DNA of 64,000 nt, from contig CM030715.1 in the NCBI GenBank assembly GCA_017979445.1, positions 36,205,756-36,269,755 on the forward strand, in the 5' to 3' direction. Shown one piece after another: positions 34,801 through 48,637 of the stretch (positions are counted from its first letter, which is position 1; each line of letters starts with the position of its first letter). The notes beneath the pieces were generated by a model, which saw nothing but the letters and a program-made list of their open reading frames with translations, was not told where the DNA came from and did not search any database. Made by a program: the position numbers and the translations under genes. This stretch comes from Akebia trifoliata (lineage: Eukaryota > Streptophyta > Magnoliopsida > Ranunculales > Lardizabalaceae).

Positions 34801-37800
34801 GTGCCAATGACTGATACCAATTGAACTAGAATGTCATTTCAAAAATGAGCATCTGACCTATGGATAGGGTGGTAAAAGCTGAACAAAATATTTTGAGTGG
34901 CAACATTTTCGTATAGAAATTCACAAAATGATGATTCGAGTTTTTTTGTTTTTTGCATATTAATATTCAATAGGAATGACCTAATCGGTGCATCAAGTTC
35001 CTTAAGATTTAAGGTTTGTCATCTTTTGATTTTGACAAATTGAGAGTTGGAAACAAGTTTGAAAACTGGATCTCACAAACCATGCATGAAAATGGGACTA
35101 GGGGATTTCACTAAGCACTCCCTAAAGAGTAAGAAGAAGACAAAAAAGTTACATGAATTTAGTGAGAATAGGTCTGAAGGCACTTGAACTAACAACAAAA
35201 GACATGGCTTTTAATATAATTGAATGGAGGAACATGATTCGTTCAATCAACACCAAACTTTTGGGACAAGGGTTTGATGCGGATATGATCCTGGATTTTG
35301 CAAAGATGAGTGAGAGAGAACAATTATAGATGAATCGAGTTAGATCATGAAGAGCAAAACCAAAAAATCTTGACAAGGACATTAAAAATAAAGGTGGAGG
35401 AATTATTTTTAGAAATTGCTAATGAAGATCACATAGGGCACTTAAAATTAGAAATTACTAATGATTTTCATCATATTTTCTGCACTTCTAATTGTTATCA
35501 GGCATGAGAGTGAAAATCAACTAGCAACAGAGAAAAGTAAGTGTGATATGCGAAGAGCACCCAGCTTTAGTGGTCCATTGGTTCTTCCTAAGCGGGCTTC
35601 TGCAAACAGTTTGTCAGCTCCCATAAAATCTTCAGGAGGTAATTGTTGCAATAAAGCACTTTCAAATACACTCTCCTTGATAAAAGCAGCACATATGCGT
35701 AGGAAACCTCAAATATTGATTTTCCTTGTTATACAGCATTTAGAGATTCTTTGGAGGATAAATCAAAGACCAATGTGGTGCAAATAAGAGGCCGGTTTTC
35801 AGTAACATCTGAAAATATGGACCCTCTAAAGGTACATCTTTATTCATTGATCTTGCCCTAAAATATACTATAATCACTAATGAAATATGTATGACTGGAT
35901 ATTCCATTACGTATAGTACCAAGAAGATTTTCACCAGTTAATATTCATTCCATAGAAGGTTTACTATGAATATTTATGGTAACTTCTCTAGTTCCTTTTT
36001 CATGTATTAATATTGTGGTTGCAGGGGTCAACTTTAAGAAAATCTGCCAGCATGGGTAATTGGCTTGTTGATTCTAAACAAACGGTTAGTCTACTTGCTT
36101 CATTATTCTTTATTTTCTTTGTAGAGTTTCTAACAAAAAAACAAAAATTCTGCACTAAACATTTACAAAAAAGAAAACATCCCTTTCGAAAATAGTTATC
36201 CAAGGGTTTCTACTTGTTCGTATGCTGTAAGAGAGGGAGGGGAGGGGGGGGGGGGGGGGAGGGGGGCTTGGATGGTGAAAGGCACCTTATCATTTGTTAA
36301 GAAAAAAACATAAAATGTAATTTTTTTTTTCCAGTTACCTGTTTTCAATATTCTTACGAGGAAAAGATAAATTGCCTCTCTATGTTAGATCAAAGAGGTT
36401 TGAAGAAATAAAAGTTGGGGGCACTTTTGTCATTTGAAATTAAACATGGTAAAATATCAGTTATCAAGGAGGCACATCTAAAATTTTCAAATATAGGGAG
36501 GCATATCTAATTTCTCTAATGATGAGGGAGATAAGTTAAAAATACAAAATCAAAATAAAACAAAGGGAAAAAAAACATGGATGTGAACATGCAAAAAAAA
36601 AAAAAAAACATGCTTGCATTCCAAGAAATATTTTCATAAGCATGAATATCTTCAACCACTATAACTAACTTACTCTTCCATTACTTTATTTTATTTTTGG
36701 GTTGACAAGATACCTGTTCAATTATCATTGGATTCTCTTTCAACGTTTTGGTAATTTACTAATAAAAGATGTTCACTGTATTTATGAATGCATGATTTGT
36801 TTTGCCCATTTTTAAAACCAGAATCCCTGCTATATAACCTTACCAATCTCATTTTTAACTGTTTTCTCAGCCTATCAGTCAGTCACCCAAGGAAGTTAGT
36901 AACCGTGCTGTACCTTCACTTCTCATGCCTCATCTTCAGAATCTTTTCCATCAGACCTCATTACAACAAGTAAAGAAGGAATAAATTGATTCCCCCCCTC
37001 TTTTGTATTATTTGTTGCCACGGGAAAATTTATCAGATGGAACAATAGGTTAGGTTGTAAAACTCTTGCTGTTCTAATACATTGTTTGGTTTACTTCCAG
37101 GATCTCATAGTGAATTTGTTGAATAGTTTGCAACAAACTGAGGTAGTAGATGGTGAGTGGAAGATCTCTTACATCGTGGTTCATTCTAATAATTAATGAT
37201 ATGAGAGTTTGATTGACACACTAAAATGTGTTTCAGCTTTTCAAACTGGAAATTTGCCTCCATTACCTTTCAATTCAGATAATGATGCAACTGTAAGAAT
37301 CTTGTTTATATTCTAGAGTTTTGGTTTGTGCTATCAATGGTGTTGTAATATGGCTAATATTCTCCTGCCTCATGTTTTCTGCAATAACAATACCAAACAG
37401 CTGATTTCCTATAAATAGAAAGACTGCTTCGTTGATCTACCTGCATACAATCAAATTGGTTCTCTGATGTAATTTTTTTCAAACCTTTGATCGTTGTATA
37501 TCCTTTTGGAAGGGAATTAGCCTCATAGCTTCTTATTCTTCTACATTCTCTATGAGCTGCTTGGACTAACCGTCCTTTAAAGATGGATCTTGCTTAGAGA
37601 CAAGAATTCAATGCTTGATTGTGCAACTGAATTTTTTTCCATTCATCTTCTGCCGAGAAATTCTATTTCCTCTTGGAAGATTTTCATCTTTTGGGCAGAA
37701 GAGTCTTTTGTACAGTTCAAGTGCTTTTCTGAAAGCTTATAGATACTCGAATATCCTTCTGTCAAGGGGTGATGGGTCTGTTGCTCCTTGTTGTAACATT

Positions 37801-39050
37801 GTTTATAATTCTAATAAGAGCTAATGCATCAAAGTAGAATATTTCAGATGCATTAGTTTGAGAAAAAGAGAATTCAAATCATACGTCCCCCATTGACTTT
37901 CAAAAGTATGAACATGAGAATCATTTTTATATTTGTTTGATTGAAAGGTTACATTATTGATTCCAGTATATATTTGAGATGGATATACTTTTATTTAAAA
38001 ATGCTTCGCAGAATGATCTATAAAACAATTGTTACAGTTTGATTTCTCAAACTCACAATTGATACAGTTTGAAGATTTTTGAATTCTTGTAAAATAGTTA
38101 CATGTATTCTTATATGGCCATGGTCCTGACTATATTTGCAGATACAATATTAATATCAGATCAAACAACAAACTATTTTCTCAATATTCTTTATAAACAT
38201 TGTATGCTAGTTTTGACTGCTTTTTCAAATGTAGACAGAGTCTTTAAGTGAGTTTTTCTCTGTCAGATGTTTCAAAGCTGAGCAGAACTGTTGGGCCCTT
38301 TTGTTTCTAAAGCAGGCTTTCTCTTTTCATACAGTTTGTAAATATATTCCTTGAAGATTTTTCTGATAAAAATTTGTTATTTCTTGAAAAATGTGCTTCA
38401 TAGCCATTTATAAGCTCCTCGGTGTGGATAGTGGACTGACTGGTATTGCTGATGTTTTACTATTAACAAAAAATGTGTGTCCATTATTTTGGCAGGTTGA
38501 AACAGCTGCCACTGAAAGAGAGCGATTATTGCTTCTCAAGATTTTAGAATTACAAGCCAGGTAGGTCATTATAATGTAAATCAAGTCGCTCGTTTTATCA
38601 TTATGTTTCCGTCTTCTCAATTTTGTTGCCCCCCGCCCTTAAATTTCTCTGGAAGAAATAGAACTAAGAATTTGGATTATAGACAAACGAGTATGAATTA
38701 TATTTTAATATTTTTCATCTTGTTTTTTTCTCCATTCTGCAGGATGACAAATCTAATTGATGAACTTACTGCTGAAAAGCTGAAACACATGCAGGTAAAT
38801 TTACTGAAGATGGGTTATATCTAGTTATACTTGCTCTAAATGAATAACATACTATTTAAACTTTTTGTGGGTTAACTCATGGACATGCTCCAATACAACA
38901 TTATGAGGATCGTAGGGTATCTTGTGTTACTTCGTAATTTACTTTTTTGGTTTCAGAACTTGCATGGATTAATTTGTCTAATTTTTACAGTTACAACAGC
39001 GGCTTAGTGTTGCAAATGGAGGGGAAGGAGAATGGATCAGAGAAGAATAA
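28517..39050 (+). CDS. STE20/fray2-like Ser/Thr protein kinase (GCK/OSR1-type), HCD variant
   Basis: 21 exons, 715 residues: 28517-28690, 29208-29462, 29550-29674, 29839-29883, 30671-30752, 30878-30946, 31199-31369, 31462-31527, 32848-32916, 33043-33114, 33208-33269, 33414-33695, 35502-35638, 35737-35831, 36025-36084, 36871-36969, 37101-37152, 37237-37292, 38496-38560, 38743-38794, 38991-39050. All are GT-AG and the frame stays open. Kinase domain about 18-300: P-loop [11 protein letters not shown] (25-35), Lys47 in FAVKCLD, catalytic loop HIHCDVKAGN (Asp141), DFG at 159-161, T-loop [12 protein letters not shown], and ADIWSFG. The catalytic HRD arginine is Cys140 (TGT), unlike close plant relatives (HRDVKAGN). 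A Ser-rich regulatory tail with [15 protein letters not shown] follows, then a C-terminal coiled coil (about 660-705). The family phosphorylates targets in ion-transport and stress signalling; substrates here are unknown. The ATG at 28517 is followed by a second one at codon 4. Confidence 0.92.
31810..31839. repeat. (AC)n microsatellite in kinase intron 8
   Basis: About 15 AC units inside the intron 31528-32847. Confidence 0.85.
36237..36266. repeat. G-rich tract in kinase intron 15
   Basis: Near-continuous G run, with an uninterrupted stretch of about 13 Gs and flanking GAGGGGAG blocks, on the coding strand, so it is also in the pre-mRNA. It could form a G-quadruplex, and its length may be an assembly uncertainty. 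Confidence 0.85.
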
Positions 39051-39105
39051 GTCACTTGAAAAATGGAATGCTGTAAAAAAAAATTGTAATCATAATAATT
39101 CTTGT

Positions 39106-39222
39106 AAGAGAGATGTTATTGCCATGCCAACTTTTACTAATGCCACACCATTTCCTATGTAAATCACCAAAGAATTGCACCCAGTTGGGGTGGTCTTAGG
39201 GTGTGGCAATAGCAGCTCTCTT
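39106..39222. mobile_element. short TIR element in the kinase 3' flank
   Basis: The left end AAGAGAGATGTTATTGCCAT is mirrored by the right end (complement AAGAGAGCTGCTATTGCCAC). The ends resemble the 310-bp element at 55717-56026 (GAGAGCTGCTATTGGCAC). It starts 56 bases after the kinase stop codon, so it is probably in the 3' UTR. Confidence 0.55.
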
Positions 39223-41840
39223 CTTTTAATTCGCCAGCAATGTCCCTAATTTCTTTACTTCATCTTACTCTTTCAGCACCTGTAGAAAGAAGCGGATGCA
39301 GATCTTAGCTCCTTGGATCATACTTCTTAGCTATTTATTTCTCAGATGAAAATAAGCAAATGATCGGTTCCTTTTTCATTCATTTGGGCAAAATGGAAAT
39401 GTGCTCACCCTGATCTGATCAGTGAGCGAAATTTGTTGTACTTAGTTGGCAGTTTTTTTTTAATCAGTCACCTGACCTGGAATGTGGATGCGGTGGTCAC
39501 GGCGGTGGTGTATTATATTTATGTTTGAACATATTATTGGTATTGGTTTTTTGTTGCTTTAAATTCCAATTTCTTCTTGGACATAACTGTTTACTCAACA
39601 TGCAACTTCTTGTTGACTCTGCACAGCAAACTTTACATTTTTATATATTAATAATTATGTTAATATGTTTTGTTGACTGGCCTAATTGGTCCTACTTGAT
39701 GGACATTAATCTGAGTTGAATTTCAGAGTTTTAAAACAGGTTTAAGAGTGAACTGCTGAGATGGTTCAACAGATGGCTGAGATTTGAAACTGTGAATCCA
39801 CCGTGCCTGATTAGCAGCTTCACTTTTCCTTTTTTCCCATCTCTCTCTCTCTCACACACACACACACGCGCGCGCACACACACAAATATCAAAAGCTGCT
39901 AACGACATCCACTGTTTAAAACTGTAAATACTACGATCATAACCACCTCCTTTGACCAATATTTTATCAAATACCTTTGGAGGGAAAATTATAAATAACG
40001 TCTTTCTCTACTTACTACCAAATGATCGAGTGATGTCAAAGGTTCAGTTCCAGAGGAACTAAGGCACAAACTCTTATTGCCAATATATCACCTCAATGGT
40101 ATCAGACTTGTCTTCTAAACCACAACTAAACAATGGTCTTCCAAGTTAGATAAGGTGCGCAAAGGTGTTAAAACATGTCAGATTTTGGAAAGCTTAAACC
40201 ATGATTACAAAATGTTATTAATATAATCCAAAATTTATCATTGATTATGTAAATAAATTCTGCATCATCATCACATCAAATCCATATCTAAAATAGTAGT
40301 GGTCTGCCAAGCAAATCATGTTCAGTGTTTTATTCTATTGAAGTCATGGCTTTCACTATCTCAATCCATGTTCTTTTGGTCCAAGCTGGGTTATCTAATT
40401 CGTTATTAAAGTATCAAACCTTGAACTGGTTTGAATTGAACCAATTCTCGGTTAGGTTTGCTCTGGGTTTCTATAATATATCAAATCTGACAAACCTTGT
40501 CATTTTACATTGGGAAATGCTGAAATCACTTCCAATGTCACATCAGCACAGTGTTGACCACAGCGTGGAAGGAAGTCAGTTTAGAACAACTCCGTCTACC
40601 CCTACCAATCTGGTTCATTATTCATCGGTGAACCATGAACCCAAGTTGAAACTGAGTGAATCCACGAATCAGGTAACATAGGGTCCATGTCTTCACAAAT
40701 AAATCTGTAAGATTGATTAAATTGTTTTTGTTTAGTTGGATATACTTTCAAAATGTTCCCAAGTACTATCTATTCATTTCCTTTGAAGCAATTATTATCC
40801 ATATATCACTGCAATAGCAAGACTGAAATTTGATCATGCCGAGTCAAACCCGAAGGCTTGTCCGGCTCATTGATATCCATTCAATGGGCTATCAATGGGC
40901 CGGATCCAGACTTAATTATTGTAAATTTTTTAATAGGCCCGGACAAACTCAGAACCCACATGAATGTCCCTTTTATTCCATCTGTATAAACGTACTTACG
41001 TACATACCACGAAATTCCAAACCGCGCCACCTATGTAAAACATCAAGAGGTGAGGCTAGGTGGCACTCCCTTAGGCTGCGACATCACTCTTTGCTGTCGC
41101 AGTGCATCGGCCAATTTGCAGTGGGCGTCCTCACCTTCCCCTTCCATTGATTTAACATTTGTTTGTTTTAAGTATTTCTCGTAATCTCCACTGTTAATCT
41201 GTTTTTGCAATCTCACGCTTCCAGGTTAAGGTTTTGGGGATTATTAAAGAATCTTGTTCTCGAGGTTTAAGGTATTTAAGGTATGTCGTTTTCCCGATTT
41301 CCTTCTGTTCAGATCCAAAGTTATGTTTTTTATCATAAATTTCTTCGTATCATGCCATGCAAATTGATGTTGATTTCGTCTTCTTTGTTGGAGTATTACG
41401 TCATGTAGTCTGTAATTAATTCCATTTTCACGTCTTTATCCGTCTTTTTTTGGTTTTAGGAATGATGGTTTGGATTATTGGAAGAAATCTCGCATTTAAT
41501 TTCTAAGGTATGTTTTTCCCCAATTTTAATCTTGTAATATTCACCACTGAATTTTCAATCAACATCTTTTATGACAGTATGGAGACCATGTTGTAAATCC
41601 TAAAAATAAATTTGATAGTTGTATTGCTTCTGTGTAAGCCTATGATCGAGGTCTTTGTAGTCTTTTGTTGATCATCTCGACGACTTACTAATTGCATTTG
41701 CCTATTAAAATAAATAAATTTGGTAGTCATGCATATTAGTTATTTTAGTTTCTTTACGATGGATGCAAAATTGATTGCTTTTATGTTTGTAGGTGTTTCT
41801 TGCAAAATAAGACCTTGAATCACAATTTCATTGTAAAAGC
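39223..41840. other. intergenic and VPS26 5' leader region
   Basis: Includes a CT/CA/CG microsatellite at 39840-39885 and frames of about 100 codons (40325-40681, 40830-41150) that I do not recognise. Likely non-coding VPS26 leader exons are 41225-41280 (then GTATGT), 41461-41507 (then GTATGT) and 41793-41840. Splice signals and proximity are the only support for those leader exons. Confidence 0.4.
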
Positions 41841-44800
41841 ATGGTAAGTTCTCACCGACACTTGATCATAGCCATAATGCTTCCTTTGAGTATTCAGATT
41901 TGCATCTTGTTGATATTCTAGAATTGGAATCATTTAATGATTAAGGATTTTTTTTTTCTTTCTTTCTAGAATTACATTATTGGAGCTTTCAAGCCACCAT
42001 GTAACATTTCAATTACATTTGCTGATGGAAAAACTCGCAAACAGGTATCTATTTCAAATCTTTAACTATGTTGTACAGAAGTCCAACTTTATTTTTTGTG
42101 AATTTTCGGCATCATTTTGAAAGGAAACAAAAGTAGTTTCATGAGTCCACTGATAATAAAAGTGTGTGTGGAAACTTTTTCTTATCTGTTAATATTGAGT
42201 GAATGTTGAAATATGAATGAAGAGAGCAACAAAGTAATCATTTTTCTTTTATGGAAGCATGCCTGTCATACTGCTAATTAATGTTTTAAAAACCACAAAA
42301 AGTTTTTTTTTTTGCTTCTGTGAGGCAAGGTAGAAGAAGCCTTGATGTGGTACATTAGTGCTCAGTCCATCACGCTTTCTTGTATGTTTTCCACAGGTTT
42401 CATTAAAGAAGGAAAATGGTCAAACTGCAATGGTTCCACTTTTCCAAAGTCAAGAGAACCTTGTCGGGGAGGTATTGTACTTGGCGTTATGGTTATGAAT
42501 ATTGACAAATTTCAAGTGCATGCATCATCAATGTTGTTAAATAGCATATGCGTCCATGCGACCAGCACATGCTGTTCGCACATGCGATTTCTAACCGTTG
42601 GACAGTATGCCATTGCACATGCTGCAAACAAAATTTATGACCGTTGGATGGTGTGCCATCGCATTCTACAATATGCATCACATATTATAGTATGTGATTG
42701 CATATGTCATCGTATATTTGTCAAATAGCATATTTTTGGATATGCGATGGTAGCATATGCGATTTTTGTTCTTGTAGATATTTTAAACTGAAATTGTAAT
42801 ATGATGTCTTGCCCAGGTTTCTATAGAACCAACTCAAGGGAAGAAGGTTGAACACAATGGTGTAAAAATTGAGCTCTTGGGTCAGATAGGTGTGTTATTA
42901 TTTGCTTCTAATTCCTATACTAGTTCTTTGCTCGTTGTTAACCGTAGGATACTTTATTTTTCTTGTTCTTGCATGTAATATTAGTTGAATATATTTAATA
43001 TAACACTGGAGAGAAGCTTGCTTTCCTTTTGGAAAATGAGTTTGCTGAACTATTTAGAGTTTTTTCTTACATTTTATTGTAAAACTAGAAGCATTGGTAT
43101 CATCACAAATAGTTGACTTTATTACACTATTTTCTTTCTTTCTTTATTTTTTAAGTTATGTTATGTTCTTATTAGTAGAAGACTAGAAGCATTTCATTTT
43201 TTCGCAAATAGTTGGCTTTCTTGTGCTATTTTTTGTGGAAAAGATTGAATCAAACATGCATTTTTCATGTTTCTTCTGTGATACATATATTGGAAGCTGA
43301 CGGGATCATGTGCAAAACATAAAGTTGTTTCATCACTGTCTGTCAGCAAACTGGTTGATATTTACCTATGTGGTACTAAATTGTCTCCGAGGACCCTTTA
43401 GATATTACCTTATTTATTTGCTTCAGTGTTTTCCATTTCCTTTCCTGAAACTAAATCATGTCTTTAATGTTCTCCTTGTCAGCCGGTTTTCATATTGGTT
43501 ACAACTATTATTTTGCTAGTTTAATTGATTTGTTCTATTTTGTTTTTGATGGGTAGATTATTGTAATTCTCTTAGTCTAACATCCATTCAAAATTGTTTG
43601 TTCCGTTATTCCCTGAAAAAATTTCCACGTGATGTCAATATCCCCACTTGTTCCACATGCCATTTTTTTTTGTTATTGTTTTATCTGTGTTTCATGGCTA
43701 GGATTGTCTTTTTTCACTTGAATTTTGCCGTTTTGAATTTTTTTATCTACTACCTTTATGAACACTGGGATAAGTATAGTACTAGTCCTGACCAGTGCGT
43801 CTATTAAGCAATTTACACATCTTAAGCATTCATATAATATTTTATCCATCTTGTGCAAAACACACCCATTGGTAACTAATGGGACCTTCATTTCATGTGC
43901 ATGTGAATGGACCCTTGTTTCTGCTATACTTTGTGTGCTTCTTTCGACCTGGTTTCATATCTTTGGTTTTACTTGGATACTAGGCAATATTTTTGGTACG
44001 CAGCACTGTCTCAAGTCTCGACTTCTATATTTCAGTCTTTTTTATTTATTATAATTCTTTTGGCATTATAATTATGTTATTCTTGTTTTTCCCCCTACCG
44101 ATTTATTGTGGATGCTTTCAGTCATTAGTCAAGAATGTCTACAAATTTTAATCAAAATTTTATTTGCCTTTGCAGAGATGTACTTTGATAGAGGAAACTT
44201 TTATGACTTTACCTCACTCGGTGAGTGCGTTTCAGCTTGGGTTCCTATACTTAGAGTGATCAATAAATTCTCTAATTTTGTGGCAAGTCATCTAGTCAAA
44301 TGGTTGCTGCATTTGGTTCTCAGGAAATGGATGGAAGTCAAAATGTTTTCCTGGAAAATTCTTGTTTGGTTCTGGTTGTTATAAATGGAAAATGGCAGAA
44401 ATGGAAAGCTGACTTCTCATATGGGATCTGGATAATTGAAAAAACTAGTTTTAAAATCCAAATGTAGTCATTTTTCATTACTGTCCTCTGAACACTTTTC
44501 ATCAATTTGGAAGGTTGATTGATTCTCCAACAAATTTCCCTATGGCATAAATGGGTCTTGTCGACCCACAATCCAACTTGACCCAAACTTATATATGGCA
44601 AGGGTTGGATATTAGGTATACCCCAATAGGCAACCAAGTCAGATATGGTTTGGAGGGTATTGACTGGATTGAGCTAATGTTGAATATGATTCCAATCCTA
44701 GATCCAAATCCATTTCATTTTTGTATGAGTTAAGTTTCCTCTAGGCTTCTTTTAGTACACCTATCTGGTTTGGTTGAATTTAATATGGGTGGGATATGGA

Positions 44801-47800
44801 TTCAGGCATTAGGATCTGAGTCAGATCCAGGTTTTTGTTTGAAACAGAAAAACAAAATGTGTTTTCCATCCCTTTCTTGATAAGTGACCATGGGAAACCA
44901 CCTCCAGAAAAATGAGTTTCCATAGGAAGTGATTTCCAGCGAACTGGATTCAGCCGGTTCCTGCAAGTTCTTGCTTCTTTACCCTTCTATATTTTTTACC
45001 ATCTTCATTTTTGTTCTTGTTCTCTTCGTTCTTATTATGCTAAACATCGCTTCTTGTATTGATTGCCGTTCTCGATATGAAATGCTATTACCATCAGTGT
45101 CGATGACCATTATTTTTCCATTCAACTAGTTATTAGAAAGTATCTGGTTTTATGATGGATCTAATTTTTATAATTGTTGTGCAGTGCGAGAACTGGATGT
45201 GCCTGGAGAAATATACGAAAGGAAAACATATCCATTTGAATTTTCTAGTGTTGAAATGCCATTTGAGTCATACAATGGAGTGAACGTAAGGCTTAGGTAG
45301 GCTACTAATTAATCTATAAATCTTGCTGGTAAAATATGTTTTCTTGTTCTTTTGTACTAGCCATTCCTTTGGAATTTGTATTTGTTTAATATCTATACAT
45401 CTTAAGACAATTGAAATAATCATCAGCTTTTGATGTGAAATCTTATTGAAAGTTTTTTTCTTGGTCGTAATGCACTTGATTTTCGTATAGATTCAGTTCA
45501 ATCAGACTGTATGCTTTTGGTCCACCAATAGGTTTATCAAGAGACTGTTCATGGTATCACAAGAGATGGCCATTTGAATAGTGCATATTCATGTTTGATA
45601 TTTTTAGATTTTGCTTTTTTATTTTTTAACCTTTAAAGAAAAAAAACAGAAGATTTGGAGGGTATCATCAACAGAAAATTCTCTATGACACATTATTATC
45701 CAAACCTCCTTTATTCAAATTATGCTAGAAATAGAAATGATTGAAAATAGTAGACTTAATTTACTCTTAAATCCCATTTTCATCACACTAGAGCGAGGCT
45801 TATTTGCTGGATTGAACTTATTGCTCCACTCAATTAGCTGGTCAAGCTTTATATTCACATGGTCAAGCATGGGCTTAGGCTTTGCTTGCCTTGTGGATGT
45901 TTTTATCTTTGTTTCTTGGCAAGTTTTGAGGTGCATTATTTTTTCCGTACATCATATATAATGTTATTATTTCTTTTTAACTTACTTTAATTTCTAATTT
46001 TAAAACGATCATCCATAATTCCATGAGTTCTAGACATTAATTATGCTCTCCTAGTCAGTGGAATTTTTATGTGTGTGATATAATTAGTTGTTAACTCAAG
46101 TGACTTTTTCTTGCAACCGTGCAGGTATATTCTGAAAGTGACAATAAGTCGTAACTATGTCAGCAACATTGTGGAATACCAGGATTTTGTGGTAATCTGT
46201 CTGTTCTTTTTCTAATAACTTTACGCTTGAGGTTTCATTGAATTACTGGGGTTGTTGCAATGACTGCACTACATTCGTCAATATTTGCTAGCCCCTCTTT
46301 TGGCTTGGAATTTTTGTAATGCCTTGTGGGAAATCAATGAATGGAGAAGAGATCAAGAACAGATGCATGCATTCCATCTACTATATTGTGTTGTAAGGTG
46401 CAAAAGTTGATACTGTACGAGTAATACATGGTTCTACATATAATGATGTTTCTTTTCATTTTTCCATGCATTTTTTGAACTCTCTATATTCTCCCTATTT
46501 TCTGTTCTTTTGGTATGAAACATTATAGATGCTTACATACTCCCTTTATATCATTCAATATTCAGGGCTGTTCATGTTTCCGATGCTTCATATATTAACC
46601 TACTGGATGTGGGGTTGAGGATTGACTTAAATGTTGTTCCCTGTTTGAGTTGTGTTCATGTGCCATATTTTAAATCATCTTTTGTCTGATATTGAGAAGA
46701 TAGAGGACTACTCTTGGAGGCAGAAATATATCTTTCTTTTTCTGTTTAGCTTGTTAAGCATAGGCACACATACAAAAGCATGGATATGAAATGAAGTAGG
46801 GGAGGAATAATAGTGCTATATGATTTTAAAGGAGATCTACCTTTGAGGATGTTTGACCATTAGTTCACCAATCAATTATCCGTGGCAGTAAGAGAAGCTG
46901 ATAAACCTATGCGTTATGGTGGAACTAGAAGGCTGGAGACCATGACTTATAATTTCATGGATGTTCTACATAAAGATCTGCTTTCAAAAAATGCAATGAT
47001 ATCTGCTTCTTAGATGAGTCTGATCATTTATCATAAATAGCTTATTGTTGGAGCTTCTGCTCCAATACCTCCTCTTCTTCTTGCTTTCTTTTTCCACTAA
47101 GTTGCGTGACCCTAAGACTTCCTCTACGATCTTATGTATATAGGAGATTGCTCTTTTTAAGTTCTTTTCTTGCATTGATGTCTTATTTCTGCATCAGGTT
47201 CGCAACTACACACCGCTTCCACCAGTCAACAACAGCATTAAGGTCAGTGGAGCTTTTATAGCATTAATGATGTTCGCAATGTTTATAGCTTCTAGCAAGT
47301 GAAAAAGTTGTGCTAAACAAAATTTGCTATAACCCTTCTGATTGGCATTAAATTATTTTCTTATATCATATGCTCATGAGTCAAATGTGTTGAACCAGTT
47401 TTGTCATGTTCACTGGTATCTCAGTTGGCTACTTCAATGACCAATCCCTTGGTTACTAACAATTTGGCAGCTTCATTGAACTGACTGAAGCATTTCGTTT
47501 TAGTTCTTGTGGCATACCAGAATGCATAATTTCTGACTTTATTATATGTTCTTTTGTTTTAGTTTCTGTGCAGTCATGCACAAGAATCTGTTTATTACTT
47601 AAGCTTGTCAATCCTCTGTCCTGATATTGATACATTGTGTAGATGGAAGTTGGAATCGAAGACTGCCTACATATCGAGTTTGAGTACAATAAAAGCAAGT
47701 AAGTCACAATATATCTCATTCTGAAGCGGTAGAATGCACATTTAATGAATACTAGAATTATGGGGGTCAAGTTCAAAGTGAAGATTGCCGTCTTTGTTAA

Positions 47801-48637
47801 TTGAAGTTTAAAATCCCCAGGTACCATCTGAAGGATGTGATCATAGGCAAAATATATTTTCTTCTTGTAAGAATTAAGATCAAGAATATGGAGCTTGAGA
47901 TTAGACGTCGAGAATCAACAGGGTCAGGCCCTAATACATATGTAGAGACAGAGACCCTTGCGAAGTTTGAGTTGATGGATGGTGCTCCAGTCAGAGGTAT
48001 ATCCATCTGAATATCTTTGGTGCCTCAAATAACTATTTTGAAAGGCATAGATTTCATTTTTCACAGCTTTATATGATATAGATCTATTATTTGTCGAATC
48101 CTAATGATTTACTAAGGGCTTGTATTCCGTTTGATGTACCCCACCCATTTGATGGGTCCAGAGGAAATCTTAATAGGCAGAAAACATATATATGCATGGG
48201 ATTGTTGAACTCATAACTCCCACGCAAAAAAAATTTGATGAGATCAGATTTTTAGGTTTATCTGATGGAGTCAATTTCTGGCCCTGGTCCTAAGGGGAGG
48301 ACCCACAGATGGTGGGTTGACCTACACATGATCATGCAGGCAAAGACCCATGTAGTCCGTTTGAAATCAGGCTACGTCATCAAACTCACATCTGTTTTAT
48401 GGCATTAATTTTTCAACTAGAAAACTGTTCATTTGTGTGTCTATTTGTGCATTTGCAGGGGAATCTATTCCAATCAGACTGTTTCTGAGCCCTTACGAAC
48501 TGACTCCAACATATCGCAACATTAACAATAAATTCAGTGTTAAATATTATTTGAACCTTGTTCTTGTGGACGAAGAAGACCGACGATATTTCAAGCAGCA
48601 AGAAATCACAGTACTCCGCCTTTTGGAAACATCTTGA
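41841..48637 (+). CDS. VPS26: retromer subunit VPS26
   Basis: Arrestin-like subunit of the retromer core (with VPS35 and VPS29), which recycles vacuolar sorting receptors and other membrane cargo from endosomes. Coding exons: 41841-41843, 41970-42044, 42397-42471, 42817-42889, 44176-44220, 45185-45296, 46125-46191, 47198-47242, 47643-47698, 47821-47996, 48459-48637; 301 residues, as in Arabidopsis VPS26A/B (about 302). It begins MNYIIGAFKPPCNISITFAD. Family blocks follow in order: [120 protein letters not shown], then NINNKFSVKYYLNLVLVDEE and DRRYFKQQEITVLRL. There is no signal peptide or membrane segment, as expected. Oddity: the initiator ATG is the last codon of its exon. I cannot assign the VPS26A or B subtype. 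Confidence 0.95.
42520..42780. repeat. CATATGCGAT-rich diverged repeat in VPS26 intron
   Basis: Variants of GCATATGCGAT, CACATGCGAT and their complements recur about ten times in 260 bases, along with two ACCGTTGGA blocks (42595, 42641). It looks like a decayed palindromic or tandem element in the intron 42472-42816. Confidence 0.55.
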
